Shown piece by piece: positions 1-8,398 of a DNA stretch of 38,345 nt. The stretch is from positions 1 through 38,345 of the forward strand of contig CAJSYI010000026.1 in the NCBI GenBank assembly GCA_910573745.1, in the 5' to 3' direction. The DNA is from Muribaculaceae bacterium. GTDB taxonomy: Bacteria > Bacteroidota > Bacteroidia > Bacteroidales > Muribaculaceae. The stretch's first letter is position 1. The number at the start of each line of letters is the position of its first letter. The position numbers were made by a program, and so were the translations under genes. Below the pieces are notes generated by a model. That model was not told where the DNA came from, made no database searches, and saw only the letters and a list, made by a program, of their open reading frames with translations.

Positions 1-63
1 CCCCGGGGCATCGAGCCCCGGAGGATTTTACCCCAACCTCGGGGATCTCAGGCTCATACCTGC

Positions 64-1311
64 ATGTCTCCACAGTCTTCGGACTGTTTAACATTCATTC
101 ATAATCTCAAACCCTCTGACCCGTCAATATTTTTCAGGACGCCACAGGGTTCCTGCCTAACAAACAAATACGCAGAAGGCTATCCTGCCCACCGTTACTA
201 TGGCGGATGCCAGGTGGTAGACGATGTCGAGAACCTCGCACGTGAACGTGCAAAAAAACTCTTCGGCGCAGAATGGGTCAACGTGCAGCCTCATAGCGGT
301 GCACAGGCAAACATGGCCGTATTCATGGCTTGCCTCCAGGCTGGAGACAAATTCATGGGCATGGACCTCAGCCACGGCGGACACCTCAGCCACGGAAGTC
401 CGGTGAACTTTTCCGGCCTCATGTTCCAGCCCATCAGCTACACTGTTGACCAGGAAACAGGCCGTGTAAACTACGAAGAGATGGAAGAGAAGGCCCGCGC
501 CGAAAAGCCGAAGCTCATCATCGCCGGCGCGAGCGCATACAGCCGCGAATGGGACTATGCCCGCTTCCGCAAGGTTGCCGATGAAATCGGCGCCATCTTC
601 ATGGTCGATATGGCCCACCCTGCAGGTCTCATCGCAGCCGGACTGCTTGAAAACCCGCTGAAACACGCACACATCGTAACAACCACAACCCACAAGACTC
701 TCCGTGGCCCGCGTGGCGGCATGATTCTCATGGGCAAGGACTTTGACAATCCTTGGGGCAAAAAGACTCCGAAAGGTGAAATCAAGAAGATGTCGGCTCT
801 CCTTGACAGCGCAGTCTTCCCCGGCGTACAGGGCGGCCCGCTCGAACACGTGATCGCAGCCAAGGCTGTCGCTTTCGGCGAGGCTCTCCAGCCAGAATGG
901 AAAGAATACATGACTCAGGTGAAGAAGAATGCCGATGCCCTCGCAACGGCTCTCATCGCACGTGGCTACAAAATCATTTCCGACGGCACTGACAACCACT
1001 GCATGCTTGTTGACCTCCGCCCGAAATTCCCTGAGATGAGCGGCAAGAAAGCTGAGCGCGTGCTTGTAGAAGCCGACATCACGGCCAACAAGAACATGGT
1101 GCCTTACGACACCCGCAGCCCGTTCCTCACCAGCGGCCTCCGCTTCGGCACAGCTGCCATCACAACCCGTGGCGCGAAAGAGGAACTTATGGAGACAATC
1201 GCAGGACTCATAGACCGTGTGCTCACCAACGCTGATGACGAAAACGTCATCAAGGAAGTGCGTCAGGAAGTGAACGAGATGATGAACGAATATCCGATGT
1301 TCGCTTGGTAA
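64..1311 (+). CDS. glyA: serine hydroxymethyltransferase, 5' end replaced
   Basis: PLP enzyme that interconverts serine and glycine while transferring a one-carbon unit to tetrahydrofolate, in the cytosol. From [13 protein letters not shown] (base 148) to the C-terminus the protein reads as a normal bacterial SHMT: HSGAQAN, the [13 protein letters not shown] region, and [14 protein letters not shown] with the PLP lysine at codon 694-696. The family normally has about 38-40 residues before GSCLTNKY, including an IELIASEN motif. Here that part is absent, and the 28 upstream in-frame codons (64-147) have no resemblance to it and include the 35-bp copy of the radical SAM gene tail read backwards. 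The true gene therefore starts outside this sequence, or has been broken. I treat 148-1311 as the genuine part. A strong hairpin follows at 1336-1370. Confidence 0.9.
   Translation: MSPQSSDCLTFIHNLKPSDPSIFFRTPQGSCLTNKYAEGYPAHRYYGGCQVVDDVENLARERAKKLFGAEWVNVQPHSGAQANMAVFMACLQAGDKFMGMDLSHGGHLSHGSPVNFSGLMFQPISYTVDQETGRVNYEEMEEKARAEKPKLIIAGASAYSREWDYARFRKVADEIGAIFMVDMAHPAGLIAAGLLENPLKHAHIVTTTTHKTLRGPRGGMILMGKDFDNPWGKKTPKGEIKKMSALLDSAVFPGVQGGPLEHVIAAKAVAFGEALQPEWKEYMTQVKKNADALATALIARGYKIISDGTDNHCMLVDLRPKFPEMSGKKAERVLVEADITANKNMVPYDTRSPFLTSGLRFGTAAITTRGAKEELMETIAGLIDRVLTNADDENVIKEVRQEVNEMMNEYPMFAW
72..87 (-). terminator. UUCG-loop type hairpin downstream of the radical SAM tail
   Basis: ACAGTC and GACTGT form a perfect 6-bp stem around TTCG at 78-81. 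On the minus strand it lies about 11 nt beyond the stop codon of the radical SAM fragment, a reasonable place for a terminator. There is no clear U-tract on that strand. A second GC-rich hairpin (CCGGGGC/GCCCCGG, 3-21) lies further out. Confidence 0.3.
99..146 (-). pseudogene. 3' tail fragment of a radical SAM gene copy
   Basis: Read on the minus strand, this stretch encodes [15 protein letters not shown] followed by a TGA stop. The first twelve residues are identical to the C-terminus of the radical SAM/SPASM protein at 36923-38230, which ends ...IDGSEG. The reading then continues with three extra residues before its stop. Only the tail is present, because glyA sequence begins at 147. It may belong to a second, similar gene elsewhere in the genome or to an alternative arrangement of the same gene. 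Confidence 0.5.
112..146. repeat. 35-bp inverted repeat, left copy
   Basis: These 35 bases are the exact reverse complement of 38192-38226, the last codons of the radical SAM gene at the other end of the window. The match stops abruptly on both sides: outward the two flanks differ, and inward base 147 begins recognisable glyA sequence. It is either an assembly junction, a recombination site, or the tail of a second copy of the radical SAM gene. Confidence 0.9.
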
Positions 1312-1335
1312 TCCATTTTTGAAACCGCAAAACAT

Positions 1336-1370
1336 AAAGACCTTAAGGACAACAACTCCTTAAGGTCTTT
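1336..1370 (+). terminator. perfect 14-bp hairpin between glyA and bioD
   Basis: AAAGACCTTAAGGA (1336-1349) pairs perfectly with 1357-1370 around the loop CAACAAC. The stem ends in TCTTT. It lies 24 nt past the glyA stop and 9 nt before the bioD start, so it can end glyA transcripts, and in a read-through transcript it would sit right beside the bioD start site. Confidence 0.75.
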
Positions 1371-1379
1371 AAAGATTCT

Positions 1380-2036
1380 ATGAATATGCATCCAAAACCG
1401 TTCCCTAAAGCATTGTTCATTACCGGCATAGGCACAGACGTAGGCAAAAGCTATGCCACCGGCTGGCTTGCCAAAGAAATAGCCGCCACCGGGAAAAGCG
1501 TCATAACTCAAAAACTCATACAGACGGGCAACCGCGACGTGAGCGAAGACATAGAAATCCATCGGCGCATCATGGGAATTCCGATGCAAAGCGTTGACCT
1601 ATGCCGCGTTACTGCTCCGATAATCCTTTCATACCCTGCATCCCCCCATCTGGCCGCTAAGATTGACGGCATCGAGCTGGACTATGGTGTAGCCTCCGCC
1701 GCCACCGACACATTGCTCAACAAATACGACCACGTTCTCATAGAAGGCGCAGGAGGCCTTATGGTGCCTCTCAAAGAACGGTACCTGACCATCGATTACA
1801 TAACCGGACACAAGCTTCCGACAGTGGTCGTAACAAACGGACGCCTGGGATCGATCAGCGACACGCTTCTCACACTGTCTGCTCTTGCCGCCGCCGGAGC
1901 CGACGTATTCGCGGTCATATACAATCCTTATTTCGACAAGGACAAAACCATCGCAGACGAAACACTCGGCTATCTCTCCGCCTACGTGCAAGAAAAATTC
2001 CCAGACACACTTTTCCTGAGCATGCCAGCCGACTGA
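1380..2036 (+). CDS. bioD: ATP-dependent dethiobiotin synthetase
   Basis: Cytosolic enzyme that closes the ureido ring of 7,8-diaminopelargonate using CO2 and ATP, the next-to-last step of biotin synthesis. The 218-residue protein has the BioD P-loop GIGTDVGKS at residues 16-24 (the last residue is Ser where Thr is usual) and the second motif EGAGGLMVPL at about 122-131. Length is normal for the family. ATG codons lie at 1380 and 1386; both keep the whole domain. The gene is alone: the other biotin genes lie 6.4 kb downstream, and it sits 9 nt behind the hairpin after glyA. I see no clear promoter of its own, so it may depend on read-through from glyA or on a promoter hidden in the glyA end. 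Confidence 0.93.
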   Translation: MNMHPKPFPKALFITGIGTDVGKSYATGWLAKEIAATGKSVITQKLIQTGNRDVSEDIEIHRRIMGIPMQSVDLCRVTAPIILSYPASPHLAAKIDGIELDYGVASAATDTLLNKYDHVLIEGAGGLMVPLKERYLTIDYITGHKLPTVVVTNGRLGSISDTLLTLSALAAAGADVFAVIYNPYFDKDKTIADETLGYLSAYVQEKFPDTLFLSMPAD

Positions 2037-2101
2037 AGCGGCAGACCTTTCTTCAAGGCTTTTTAAAGGCTTCAAGAGAATGCGGTCTGACAAATTATCA
2101 T

Positions 2102-2109
2102 TACCTTTG
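2102..2109 (+). promoter_or_regulatory. Bacteroidales -7 box before exonuclease gene
   Basis: TACCTTTG matches TAnnTTTG and lies 18 nt before the ATG at 2128. No clear TTTG -33 box is present at the right distance, so only half the promoter is recognisable. Confidence 0.5.
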
Positions 2110-2127
2110 CAGAGAATTTGAACAACA

Positions 2128-2790
2128 ATGGCTTCAGACACAAAAAAAGACTTTTTCCTCTCCATTGACAAGCACGCCCTTGCCGAATTGCCCGCAGCAA
2201 AGTTTGACGGTAAGATAACGATTGTGGACTCTGCCGAGCAAGTGGATGAGGCCATTGGCTGCCTGCGCGAATCAGACATCATCGGTTTCGATACGGAAAC
2301 ACGTCCGACCTTCCGGAAAGGCGCACTTAACGAGGTGGCGTTGATGCAGCTTTCATCACGGGAAACATGCTTCCTGATAAGGCTCAACATCATCGGACTG
2401 CCCCGTCCTGTGATTGAGCTGCTTGAAGATGACAGATGCACAAAAGTCGGAGTATCAATCCACGATGACTTCCACAATCTGCACAGACTCGCGGCGTTCG
2501 AGCCGAAAGGATTCATAGACCTTCAGCATTTCGTCAAAGACTTCGGCATTGCAGACAATTCCCTTTCACGCATATATGCCATACTTTTCGGGCAACGTAT
2601 ATCAAAAGGGCAACGGCTCACCAATTGGGAAGCGGAAACCCTGACCCCTGCCCAACAGGCCTATGCATCGCTCGATGCAATGGCATGCATACGCATTTAC
2701 GACAAATTGTCGTCCGGCTCTTTCGACCCCTCACAGTCAGAATTCATAAAAGTCAACGACCCTGACCAATCCACGACAACAAACGAATAG
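2128..2790 (+). CDS. 3'-5' exonuclease, RNase D/DEDDy type
   Basis: Single-domain DEDDy exonuclease of 220 residues. The Exo I motif is FDTETRP with D55 and E57, Exo II is around HDDFHNL (residues 112-118), and Exo III is YASLDA with Y179 and D183. Homologous families degrade RNA or DNA from the 3' end using two metal ions. There is no HRDC domain, so this is not full-length RNase D. The substrate cannot be read from sequence. The last ~20 residues are a polar tail. The small membrane protein gene begins 2 nt after its stop, so the two are very probably cotranscribed. Confidence 0.85.
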   Translation: MASDTKKDFFLSIDKHALAELPAAKFDGKITIVDSAEQVDEAIGCLRESDIIGFDTETRPTFRKGALNEVALMQLSSRETCFLIRLNIIGLPRPVIELLEDDRCTKVGVSIHDDFHNLHRLAAFEPKGFIDLQHFVKDFGIADNSLSRIYAILFGQRISKGQRLTNWEAETLTPAQQAYASLDAMACIRIYDKLSSGSFDPSQSEFIKVNDPDQSTTTNE

Positions 2791-2792
2791 GA

Positions 2793-3056
2793 ATGAAAAG
2801 CAAAATCTACATCTGGCTTCCGGCCATAATGCTGGTATATCTTGGATTTATGGTGTTCAAGTTCAAGGACGAACTGCTGGGAGCAGGACGCCATTTACAG
2901 TTCTACAGCACAATAGCCATAGATATAATCGTGATAGTCCTGATGTTCATCTTCCTGCGCAAGCGCACAAGAATGCGTGAACGCCGACGCGAGGAAGACC
3001 GCCACCTGGAATCAAGGCATAACAGACCCGACATAAACGAAGACGGAAAGAAATGA
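2793..3056 (+). CDS. small two-helix membrane protein
   Basis: An 87-residue protein I do not recognise. Two hydrophobic segments (about 7-23 and 40-58) are followed by a highly charged Arg/Lys/Glu-rich tail (RKRTRMRERRREEDRH). The positive-inside rule suggests a hairpin in the inner membrane with the tail in the cytoplasm. It starts 2 nt after the exonuclease stop, which implies translational coupling. A hairpin terminator follows 30 nt later. Confidence 0.75.
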   Translation: MKSKIYIWLPAIMLVYLGFMVFKFKDELLGAGRHLQFYSTIAIDIIVIVLMFIFLRKRTRMRERRREEDRHLESRHNRPDINEDGKK

Positions 3057-3085
3057 ATCCGCTGCCGTCAATCCATAAAAAGAAC

Positions 3086-3117
3086 AAAGGGTGATAACCT
3101 TCGCGGTCGCACCCTTT
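3086..3117 (+). terminator. hairpin terminator after the exonuclease pair
   Basis: AAAGGGTG (3086-3093) pairs with CACCCTTT (3110-3117), and the loop contains further pairing (ACC/GGT). It lies 30 nt past the stop of the small membrane protein gene. Confidence 0.6.
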
Positions 3118-3196
3118 ATAAGTTTCTACAGGTAAAAAATCTTAAGGTAAAAAAGATTGTTTTAGATGGTTGCAAAGGTAGGGACTTTCCATGACC

Positions 3197-3216
3197 TGAC
3201 AAAATTAATTTTGTCA
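3197..3216. terminator. 20-bp perfect palindrome past the LpxH-like gene
   Basis: TGACAAAATT and its reverse complement abut, giving a loopless perfect palindrome 30 nt beyond the stop of the minus-strand LpxH-like gene. It may help terminate that transcript, or be a protein-binding site; the sequence does not decide. The neighbourhood (3118-3245) is AT-rich and holds no gene. Confidence 0.35.
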
Positions 3217-3245
3217 TAATGTAAGGAAACATGTTGTAAAACATA

Positions 3246-4007
3246 TTATTCTTGCCTCCATTTGCATAAATCAAGCCTGTTTCCGTCAAATTTCAAATAA
3301 TCGAAGTCTGAAATCCAGCCTCCGAGAGTTATGACTTCCGAACATTCCCCTATCAGCTTGCGGCTCTGGAAATGCACATGTCCGAACACATAAAAATCCG
3401 TCCTCTGAAAATCCGCAAGATGGCTCTCTGCAAAAGACTGAAGGCGTTCCGCCCCTTTACGGCCCTCCTCGGCCGCATAATCCTGAGCTCCACGTTTACG
3501 GCTGCTACGGCTCCAGCCAAGGGCAAACGGGATTGTCCAACGCGGATGAATGCCGCTGTAAAGCCATTGGCAGAACCTGTTGCGGAACAAGGCCCGCATA
3601 AAGCGGAACGGCAGAGGCATACGTCCTACCCCGTCGCCATGGCTCAGGAAAAACCTTTTTCCTAAAATATCTTTCTCCAAGACTCCGTCGGCCACTTCTA
3701 TTCCGAGTTCGGAAGGAAGATAGTCAAAAATCCAGATGTCGTGGTTGCCGATCAGCCAGGTTATCTTCACACCGTTATCAGCCAGCTCAGCCAATTTGCC
3801 GAAAAACCTGACAAAGCCCTTGGGCACAACATATCTGTACTCATACCAATAGTCGAGCACATCCCCGAGCAGATATATCTCAGCCGCATCATCCTTTATG
3901 TGGTCAAGAAAAGCCACAGCCCGCTTCTCGGCCTCATGCGCCGAACGGAAATAGCGCGCTCCGAGATGCAGGTCGCTAAGGAAATAGGCGTTGCGCCGTC
4001 TGTCCAT
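3246..4007 (-). CDS. lpxH: UDP-2,3-diacylglucosamine diphosphatase, LpxH-like
   Basis: Calcineurin-fold metallophosphoesterase that would cleave UDP-2,3-diacylglucosamine to lipid X in lipid A synthesis, at the inner face of the inner membrane. Metal-binding motifs in order: SDLHLG (D12, H14), LLGDVLD (D49), GNHD (88-90), LSHGDG (H123) and FGHVH (H210, H212). The length of 253 residues suits the family. I chose the ATG at 4007; a TTG at 4022 in frame is possible but needs a rarer start. The SufT-like gene ends at 4023 just upstream, so the two form one unit driven by the promoter at 4382-4413. Bacteroidales carry relatives of LpxH that are not classical E. coli LpxH, so the symbol is by similarity of motifs. 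Confidence 0.82.
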   Translation of the reverse strand: MDRRRNAYFLSDLHLGARYFRSAHEAEKRAVAFLDHIKDDAAEIYLLGDVLDYWYEYRYVVPKGFVRFFGKLAELADNGVKITWLIGNHDIWIFDYLPSELGIEVADGVLEKDILGKRFFLSHGDGVGRMPLPFRFMRALFRNRFCQWLYSGIHPRWTIPFALGWSRSSRKRGAQDYAAEEGRKGAERLQSFAESHLADFQRTDFYVFGHVHFQSRKLIGECSEVITLGGWISDFDYLKFDGNRLDLCKWRQE

Positions 4008-4022
4008 ACAGAAACCAGACAA

Positions 4023-4361
4023 TCAAAGGAAACCAAGCTCAAGCTTGGCCTCCTCGCTCATCATGTCCTGAGTCCACGTTGGCTCAAAGACAAGGCGAAG
4101 ATCAACGGCTTCAGGCCCCTCGATGCTCACAAGCTTCTGTCTCACATCCTCAAGAATGAAATCGGCGGCAGGACAACCCGGAGCCGTCAGCGTCATGTCG
4201 ACATGCAGGGTCTTGTCGGCCGGGTCATAGTCAATCTTGTAGATAAGCCCCAGGTCATAAACGTTCACCGGAATCTCCGGGTCATAGACGGTCTTGAGCA
4301 TCTCTATGGCCTTGCGCGTGATGTCCAGGCCCATATCCTGGCTTTCGGTATCTTCTTTCAT
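4023..4361 (-). CDS. sufT: SufT/MIP18-like iron-sulfur assembly protein (DUF59)
   Basis: A 112-residue DUF59 protein, a family that helps deliver Fe-S clusters to target proteins. The hallmark DPEIPVNVYDLGLIY (28-41) and the conserved cysteine of TAPGCP (C63) are present. The open frame runs upstream to 4442, but a complete promoter (TTTG at 4410-4413, 20 nt, TAACTTTG at 4382-4389) lies inside that extension, so translation must begin downstream of it; the ATG at 4361 fits. It is the first gene of a pair with the LpxH-like gene. Confidence 0.88.
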   Translation of the reverse strand: MKEDTESQDMGLDITRKAIEMLKTVYDPEIPVNVYDLGLIYKIDYDPADKTLHVDMTLTAPGCPAADFILEDVRQKLVSIEGPEAVDLRLVFEPTWTQDMMSEEAKLELGFL

Positions 4362-4381
4362 AATGGCTTTATTTGAATATA

Positions 4382-4413
4382 CAAAGTTAGCAATTGAAGC
4401 CGACTTAATCAAA
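4382..4413 (-). promoter_or_regulatory. promoter of the sufT-lpxH unit
   Basis: On the minus strand, TTTG (4410-4413), a 20-nt spacer, then TAACTTTG (4382-4389) match the Bacteroidales sigma-ABfr consensus. Transcription would start near 4375, 14 nt before the sufT ATG. Confidence 0.8.
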
Positions 4414-4473
4414 CGCAACAACTCCCAAAAACAAAAAAACATTCGTTATATGCGCGCTTTGGGATTTTTTCGC

Positions 4474-4481
4474 TAATTTTG
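4474..4481 (+). promoter_or_regulatory. -7 box before the barrel gene pair
   Basis: TAATTTTG fits TAnnTTTG and points towards the gene at 4550. The -33 TTTG is not at the expected spacing, so support is partial. Confidence 0.45.
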
Positions 4482-4549
4482 CACCAAACTAAACCACGCC
4501 GCCTCAAACACACGGTGCGCAACGGCGGCACTAAATCCTTTATTGACGA

Positions 4550-5161
4550 ATGAAAAATCTCAAAAGAATCATCCTCGCGCTGATGGCCCTCACCGTCTGC
4601 TTCGCGGCCGACGCAGGCATCCGTTTCGGTGTAAAAGCCGGTCTCAACGTCAACAATCTCCACTTCAACTACAACTTATTCGACGCAAAAAACCGCGCCG
4701 GATTCACAGGCGGCGTGATGACCGAAATAATGATTCCCGTTGTCGGCATCGGATTCGACGCATCCCTGATGTATACACGCATGAATTCCCGTGATTACGT
4801 AAACACTTCCTATGACAACGTGGAGGAAGTGCAGTTCGGCAAAGATTTCATTGAGATTCCCGTAAACGTGAAATACAAACTATCGCTCCCAGCAATCGAA
4901 AGCCTCATCAAACCATACGTGTACACCGGGCCTACGTTCGCTTTCAAGCTCAACAAGAACACGATTGAGTACATGAAAGCCCGCACATGCCAAGTGGCAT
5001 GGAACATCGGTCTCGGCATCGAGCTGATAAAGCACCTCCAAGTGCAGGCGAGCTACGGCTTCGGCATCAACAACGTTGCCCAATACACAGAATTGGTATC
5101 AACAGAAAAACTGAAGGTCAAGAACAACTACTGGACCGTAACTGCCGCATGGCTTTTCTAA
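4550..5161 (+). CDS. outer-membrane beta-barrel protein (PorT-like family), copy 1
   Basis: A 203-residue protein with an N-terminal signal peptide (about 1-22, ending ADAG) followed by alternating hydrophobic strands and a C-terminal aromatic strand ending AAWLF, as in small outer-membrane barrels. It resembles the PorT/OMP_b-brl family common in Bacteroidales, where roles range from secretion to unknown. It is a clear paralogue of the next gene: both share a GIR/EFRWG-type first strand, a MIP..GIGFD strand and a W-aromatic end. Function is not evident. Confidence 0.82.
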   Translation: MKNLKRIILALMALTVCFAADAGIRFGVKAGLNVNNLHFNYNLFDAKNRAGFTGGVMTEIMIPVVGIGFDASLMYTRMNSRDYVNTSYDNVEEVQFGKDFIEIPVNVKYKLSLPAIESLIKPYVYTGPTFAFKLNKNTIEYMKARTCQVAWNIGLGIELIKHLQVQASYGFGINNVAQYTELVSTEKLKVKNNYWTVTAAWLF

Positions 5162-5174
5162 CCGCCGCTGACAG

Positions 5175-5786
5175 ATGTTGAAAAAAGCATTGGCAATAAT
5201 CCTGCTTGCGGTCAGTGCCTTAACGGCATCCGCAGAATTCAGGTGGGGGCCTCAGGTGGGCTACAACTACTCCGATTTCTACTGGAAACAAGACCTCGTT
5301 TCAAGCAAAGGCACGAGCGGTTTCCAGGCCGGACTCGTGGGTGAGGTCATGATTCCCGGCATAGGATTCGGCATCGACTTCGGGCTGCTCTACAACATGC
5401 ACGGAGGGAAAGTGGATTTCGGTGAGCGGCCTGTATGGTCAACCGATGGCTACGGCAACGAATCCGTATGGCTCCATCAGCTCTCCGTACCGCTCCATCT
5501 GAGGTTCAAATACACCCGTTTCGGAGGCTTGGAACGCACAATCGCCCCGTTCGCATACGCCGGGCCGGAATTCAACTTCACGCTCGGACACGGCGGCAAC
5601 GCGCCCCTCGAGTATCCGGCCGGAAGCGTAGGCGTACAAGTCGGACTCGGTGCGGAGCTTTTCCAAAGGCTGCAGGTGTCGCTGAGCTACACCTGGGGGC
5701 TTACATACGAGATACGCACCATAAAGCTCGACAACTTCAGTGCACGCTCCCAGCATTGGGGCGTGAACGTGGCCTGGTTTTTCTGA
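5175..5786 (+). CDS. outer-membrane beta-barrel protein (PorT-like family), copy 2
   Basis: Paralogue of the preceding gene, also 203 residues, with a signal peptide (about 1-20, ending LTASA) and barrel strands ending VNVAWFF. It starts 13 nt after the first copy, so the pair is one transcription unit. It lies 31 nt before priA, which may be read from the same transcript. The two sequences have diverged strongly apart from the shared strand signatures, suggesting an old duplication. Confidence 0.82.
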   Translation: MLKKALAIILLAVSALTASAEFRWGPQVGYNYSDFYWKQDLVSSKGTSGFQAGLVGEVMIPGIGFGIDFGLLYNMHGGKVDFGERPVWSTDGYGNESVWLHQLSVPLHLRFKYTRFGGLERTIAPFAYAGPEFNFTLGHGGNAPLEYPAGSVGVQVGLGAELFQRLQVSLSYTWGLTYEIRTIKLDNFSARSQHWGVNVAWFF

Positions 5787-5817
5787 GCTACGGAACAACC
5801 GCAACAACGAGTAAATC

Positions 5818-8313
5818 GTGCCGACTTCATCAACCCGGATTGCCGAAAAGTATGCCGAAGTGATTCTGCCGCTACCTATTGCAGGCACGTTCACATACGG
5901 CATTCCGGCAGAGATGGCTCCATTGTTGCAGCGGGGCTGCCGCGTGCTTGTGCAGTTCGGACGCAGGAAGTATTATACCGGCATCATAGCCGACATACAC
6001 CCGCATCCTCCAAAAGACTATGAAGTGAAGCCCTTGATGGCTTTGCTCGACCCTCAGCCGGTGATCCGTTTCCCTCAACTGAAGTTCTGGGAATGGATTT
6101 CCGGCTATTATCTTTGCTCGACAGGTGAAGTGATGAAGGCCGCCCTCCCGGCCGGACTGAAAGTCGAAAGCGAGACTTTCGTCTCCCTTAATGAAGACTT
6201 CGACAAAGGAGATGCCGACATGAAATTCTCCGAGACCCAAGCCATTATCATAATGGCTCTCACGGAAAAGAAACGTCTGCGCGTATCCGAACTTGAAAAG
6301 GCCACAGGCATAGCCAATCTCGGACATGCCATAAACAGGCTGCTCGAAATCGGCGCGATTGAAATCGACGAACGGGCCGTGGAGCATTACCGGCCGCATA
6401 CCGAAACGATGGTCGCGGTCTGTGCAGAAAGGAACGACAACGACACGCTTCACAGCTTCTTCGACCTCGTGGGCCGTTCTGCAAGGCAGGAACGTCTTCT
6501 TGTGGCATACCTTGAAATGTCCGGGTGGATGCGTGCCGACGAACCGCTGCGCGACGTGGAGAAAAAAAGGCTCATCGAAGCCACCGGCTCTACCCCGGCC
6601 ATCTTCAAGGCACTTACCGACAAAGGAATCCTGCGCACATACAAGAAGACCGTCAACCGTTTCAATACCGGCACCGCGTCAGTAACCGCGCCTGCCGTGC
6701 TATCTCCGGCACAGAATAAGGCTTTCCGCGAAATCGACTCTGCTTTCCGCAGCAACGCGACCGTATTGCTCCACGGGATAACGGGAAGCGGCAAGACCGA
6801 GATATACACGCATCTGATTGACCGCGTGCTTGCCGACGGCAACCAAGTGCTTTATCTCGTGCCTGAAATCTCGCTCACCACCCAGCTCACAGACCGCCTC
6901 CGCCGCGTCTTCGGCGACCGTCTCCTTGTCTACCATTCCAAATTTTCAGACAACGAACGTGTGGACGTATGGAAGCGGCTTCTTGACTCCCGCCAGCCTC
7001 TGATTGTGCTCGGCGTGCGCTCGTCAGTATTTCTGCCGTTCCACCATCTCGGGCTCGTCATCATCGACGAGGAACACGAACCATCGTTCAAGCAATACGA
7101 CCCCGCTCCGCGCTACAACGCCCGCGACGCGGCCATAGTACTGGCATCAATGCACGGGGCAAAGACACTGCTCGGATCGGCCACACCGTCGGTAGAGACC
7201 TATTACAAGGCCCTTAACGGCAAATACGCCCTCGTCAGCCTCGAAGAACGCTTCGAGGGCGCGACGCTCCCCGATGTGGAAATAGTTGACATGCGCGCTC
7301 AGCGAAAGCAACGCATCAACCGGGGCATACTCTCCGGCCCTCTGCGACTCGCCACGGAAGAAGCCTTGAAAGAGGGCAGACAGGCCATCATGTTCCAGAA
7401 CCGCCGGGGATTCGCACCTGTGGTCGTATGCCGCGAATGCGGCTGGACTCCGAAATGCGTCAACTGCGACGTCTCGCTTGTCTACCACAAGAACATAGCC
7501 CAATTACGGTGCCACTACTGCGGACATTCAGCCCCTCTGCCCGCTGTATGCCCCGCCTGCGGGCAGAACTCCATCGACATCTACGGATACGGAACCGAAC
7601 GCATAGCCGAAGAGATGCATGAGGCATTCTCCGATTACCGTGTGGCACGAATGGACCTCGACACTACGCGCAACAAGGAGGCTTTTCAGGAAATAATCGA
7701 GGAGTTCTCCAAAAAAGAGACCGACATCCTCGTAGGCACCCAGATGGTGAGCAAGGGGCTCGACTTCGAACGCGTCAAAGTGGTAGGCGTGCTGAACGCC
7801 GACACGCTACTGAATTTCCCGGACTTCCGCAGCACCGAACGTGCCTTCAACATGCTCGAGCAGGTGGCCGGACGTGCCGGACGGCGCGCTGAAAAAGGGA
7901 AAGTGATAATCCAGACCACCGCTCCGGAAAGCGAAGTTCTCGGATTCGTGAAAAGGCACGACTACAAAGGCTTCTACGAAGCCGAGATTGCCGACCGCCA
8001 ACGCTACAGATATCCGCCTTTCACACGCGTGGTCAACATATATCTGAAACACAAGGACGCGGCCACTGTCGATTCACTGGCCGTAAGCTACACGATGGCC
8101 CTGCGGCGCACATTCGGCCAGCGCGTACTCGGCCCCGAAAAACCATATGTCAGCCGCGTCTCGACATGGTACCTTCAATCCGTCATGCTAAAGGTTGAGA
8201 GCGAGGCATCGATGACAAAAGTGAAAGCCCTGCTCCGCGAAATCTACATAGGAATGGCCTCCGACCCGCGAATGAAGCAGGCCATGCTCTATTACGACGT
8301 GGATCCGGTCTGA
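5818..8313 (+). CDS. priA: primosomal replication protein N' (helicase PriA)
   Basis: Superfamily 2 helicase that recognises stalled or collapsed replication forks and reloads the replicative helicase. The 831-residue protein has the N-terminal DNA-binding part, Walker A GITGSGKTEIY (K326), the DEEH box (417-420), and a zinc module with eight cysteines between about 538 and 585 (CREC, CVNC, CHYC, CPAC), the standard PriA signature. Motifs V and VI are visible as VGTQMVSKGLDF and EQVAGRAGR. The start is a GTG at 5818, just before the conserved KYAEVILPLP segment; no ATG is better placed. The gap to the barrel gene is 31 nt. Confidence 0.97.
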   Translation: MPTSSTRIAEKYAEVILPLPIAGTFTYGIPAEMAPLLQRGCRVLVQFGRRKYYTGIIADIHPHPPKDYEVKPLMALLDPQPVIRFPQLKFWEWISGYYLCSTGEVMKAALPAGLKVESETFVSLNEDFDKGDADMKFSETQAIIIMALTEKKRLRVSELEKATGIANLGHAINRLLEIGAIEIDERAVEHYRPHTETMVAVCAERNDNDTLHSFFDLVGRSARQERLLVAYLEMSGWMRADEPLRDVEKKRLIEATGSTPAIFKALTDKGILRTYKKTVNRFNTGTASVTAPAVLSPAQNKAFREIDSAFRSNATVLLHGITGSGKTEIYTHLIDRVLADGNQVLYLVPEISLTTQLTDRLRRVFGDRLLVYHSKFSDNERVDVWKRLLDSRQPLIVLGVRSSVFLPFHHLGLVIIDEEHEPSFKQYDPAPRYNARDAAIVLASMHGAKTLLGSATPSVETYYKALNGKYALVSLEERFEGATLPDVEIVDMRAQRKQRINRGILSGPLRLATEEALKEGRQAIMFQNRRGFAPVVVCRECGWTPKCVNCDVSLVYHKNIAQLRCHYCGHSAPLPAVCPACGQNSIDIYGYGTERIAEEMHEAFSDYRVARMDLDTTRNKEAFQEIIEEFSKKETDILVGTQMVSKGLDFERVKVVGVLNADTLLNFPDFRSTERAFNMLEQVAGRAGRRAEKGKVIIQTTAPESEVLGFVKRHDYKGFYEAEIADRQRYRYPPFTRVVNIYLKHKDAATVDSLAVSYTMALRRTFGQRVLGPEKPYVSRVSTWYLQSVMLKVESEASMTKVKALLREIYIGMASDPRMKQAMLYYDVDPV

Positions 8314-8345
8314 CAATCCACCGACGGAGCCTATTTCCTAACGCG

Positions 8346-8377
8346 TTTGGCGATGATTGCGGAATTTTGTAATTTTG
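8346..8377 (+). promoter_or_regulatory. promoter of the biotin operon
   Basis: TTTG (8346-8349), exactly 20 nt, then TAATTTTG (8370-8377): a complete Bacteroidales promoter. Transcription would begin near 8384, 15 nt before the ATG of bioA at 8399. I see no BirA-type palindrome across it. Confidence 0.85.
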
Positions 8378-8398
8378 CAATCCAAAAACCAGACATCA

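Noticed and set aside
157..1335. A 392-codon open frame on the minus strand across glyA
   Set aside because: It is the mirror of a strongly coding gene; the plus strand has clear SHMT motifs and the minus-strand translation has none.
2040..2090. Hairpin terminator after bioD
   Set aside because: The AAGGCTT and CTTCAAG elements are mostly direct rather than inverted; only a short CAGACC/GGTCTG pairing is possible.
4362..4442. N-terminal extension of the SufT-like protein
   Set aside because: A complete promoter lies inside this stretch, and the extension is not part of the DUF59 fold.
8357..8398. Earlier start for bioA
   Set aside because: It is covered by the -33/-7 promoter at 8346-8377; the transcript would start after it.
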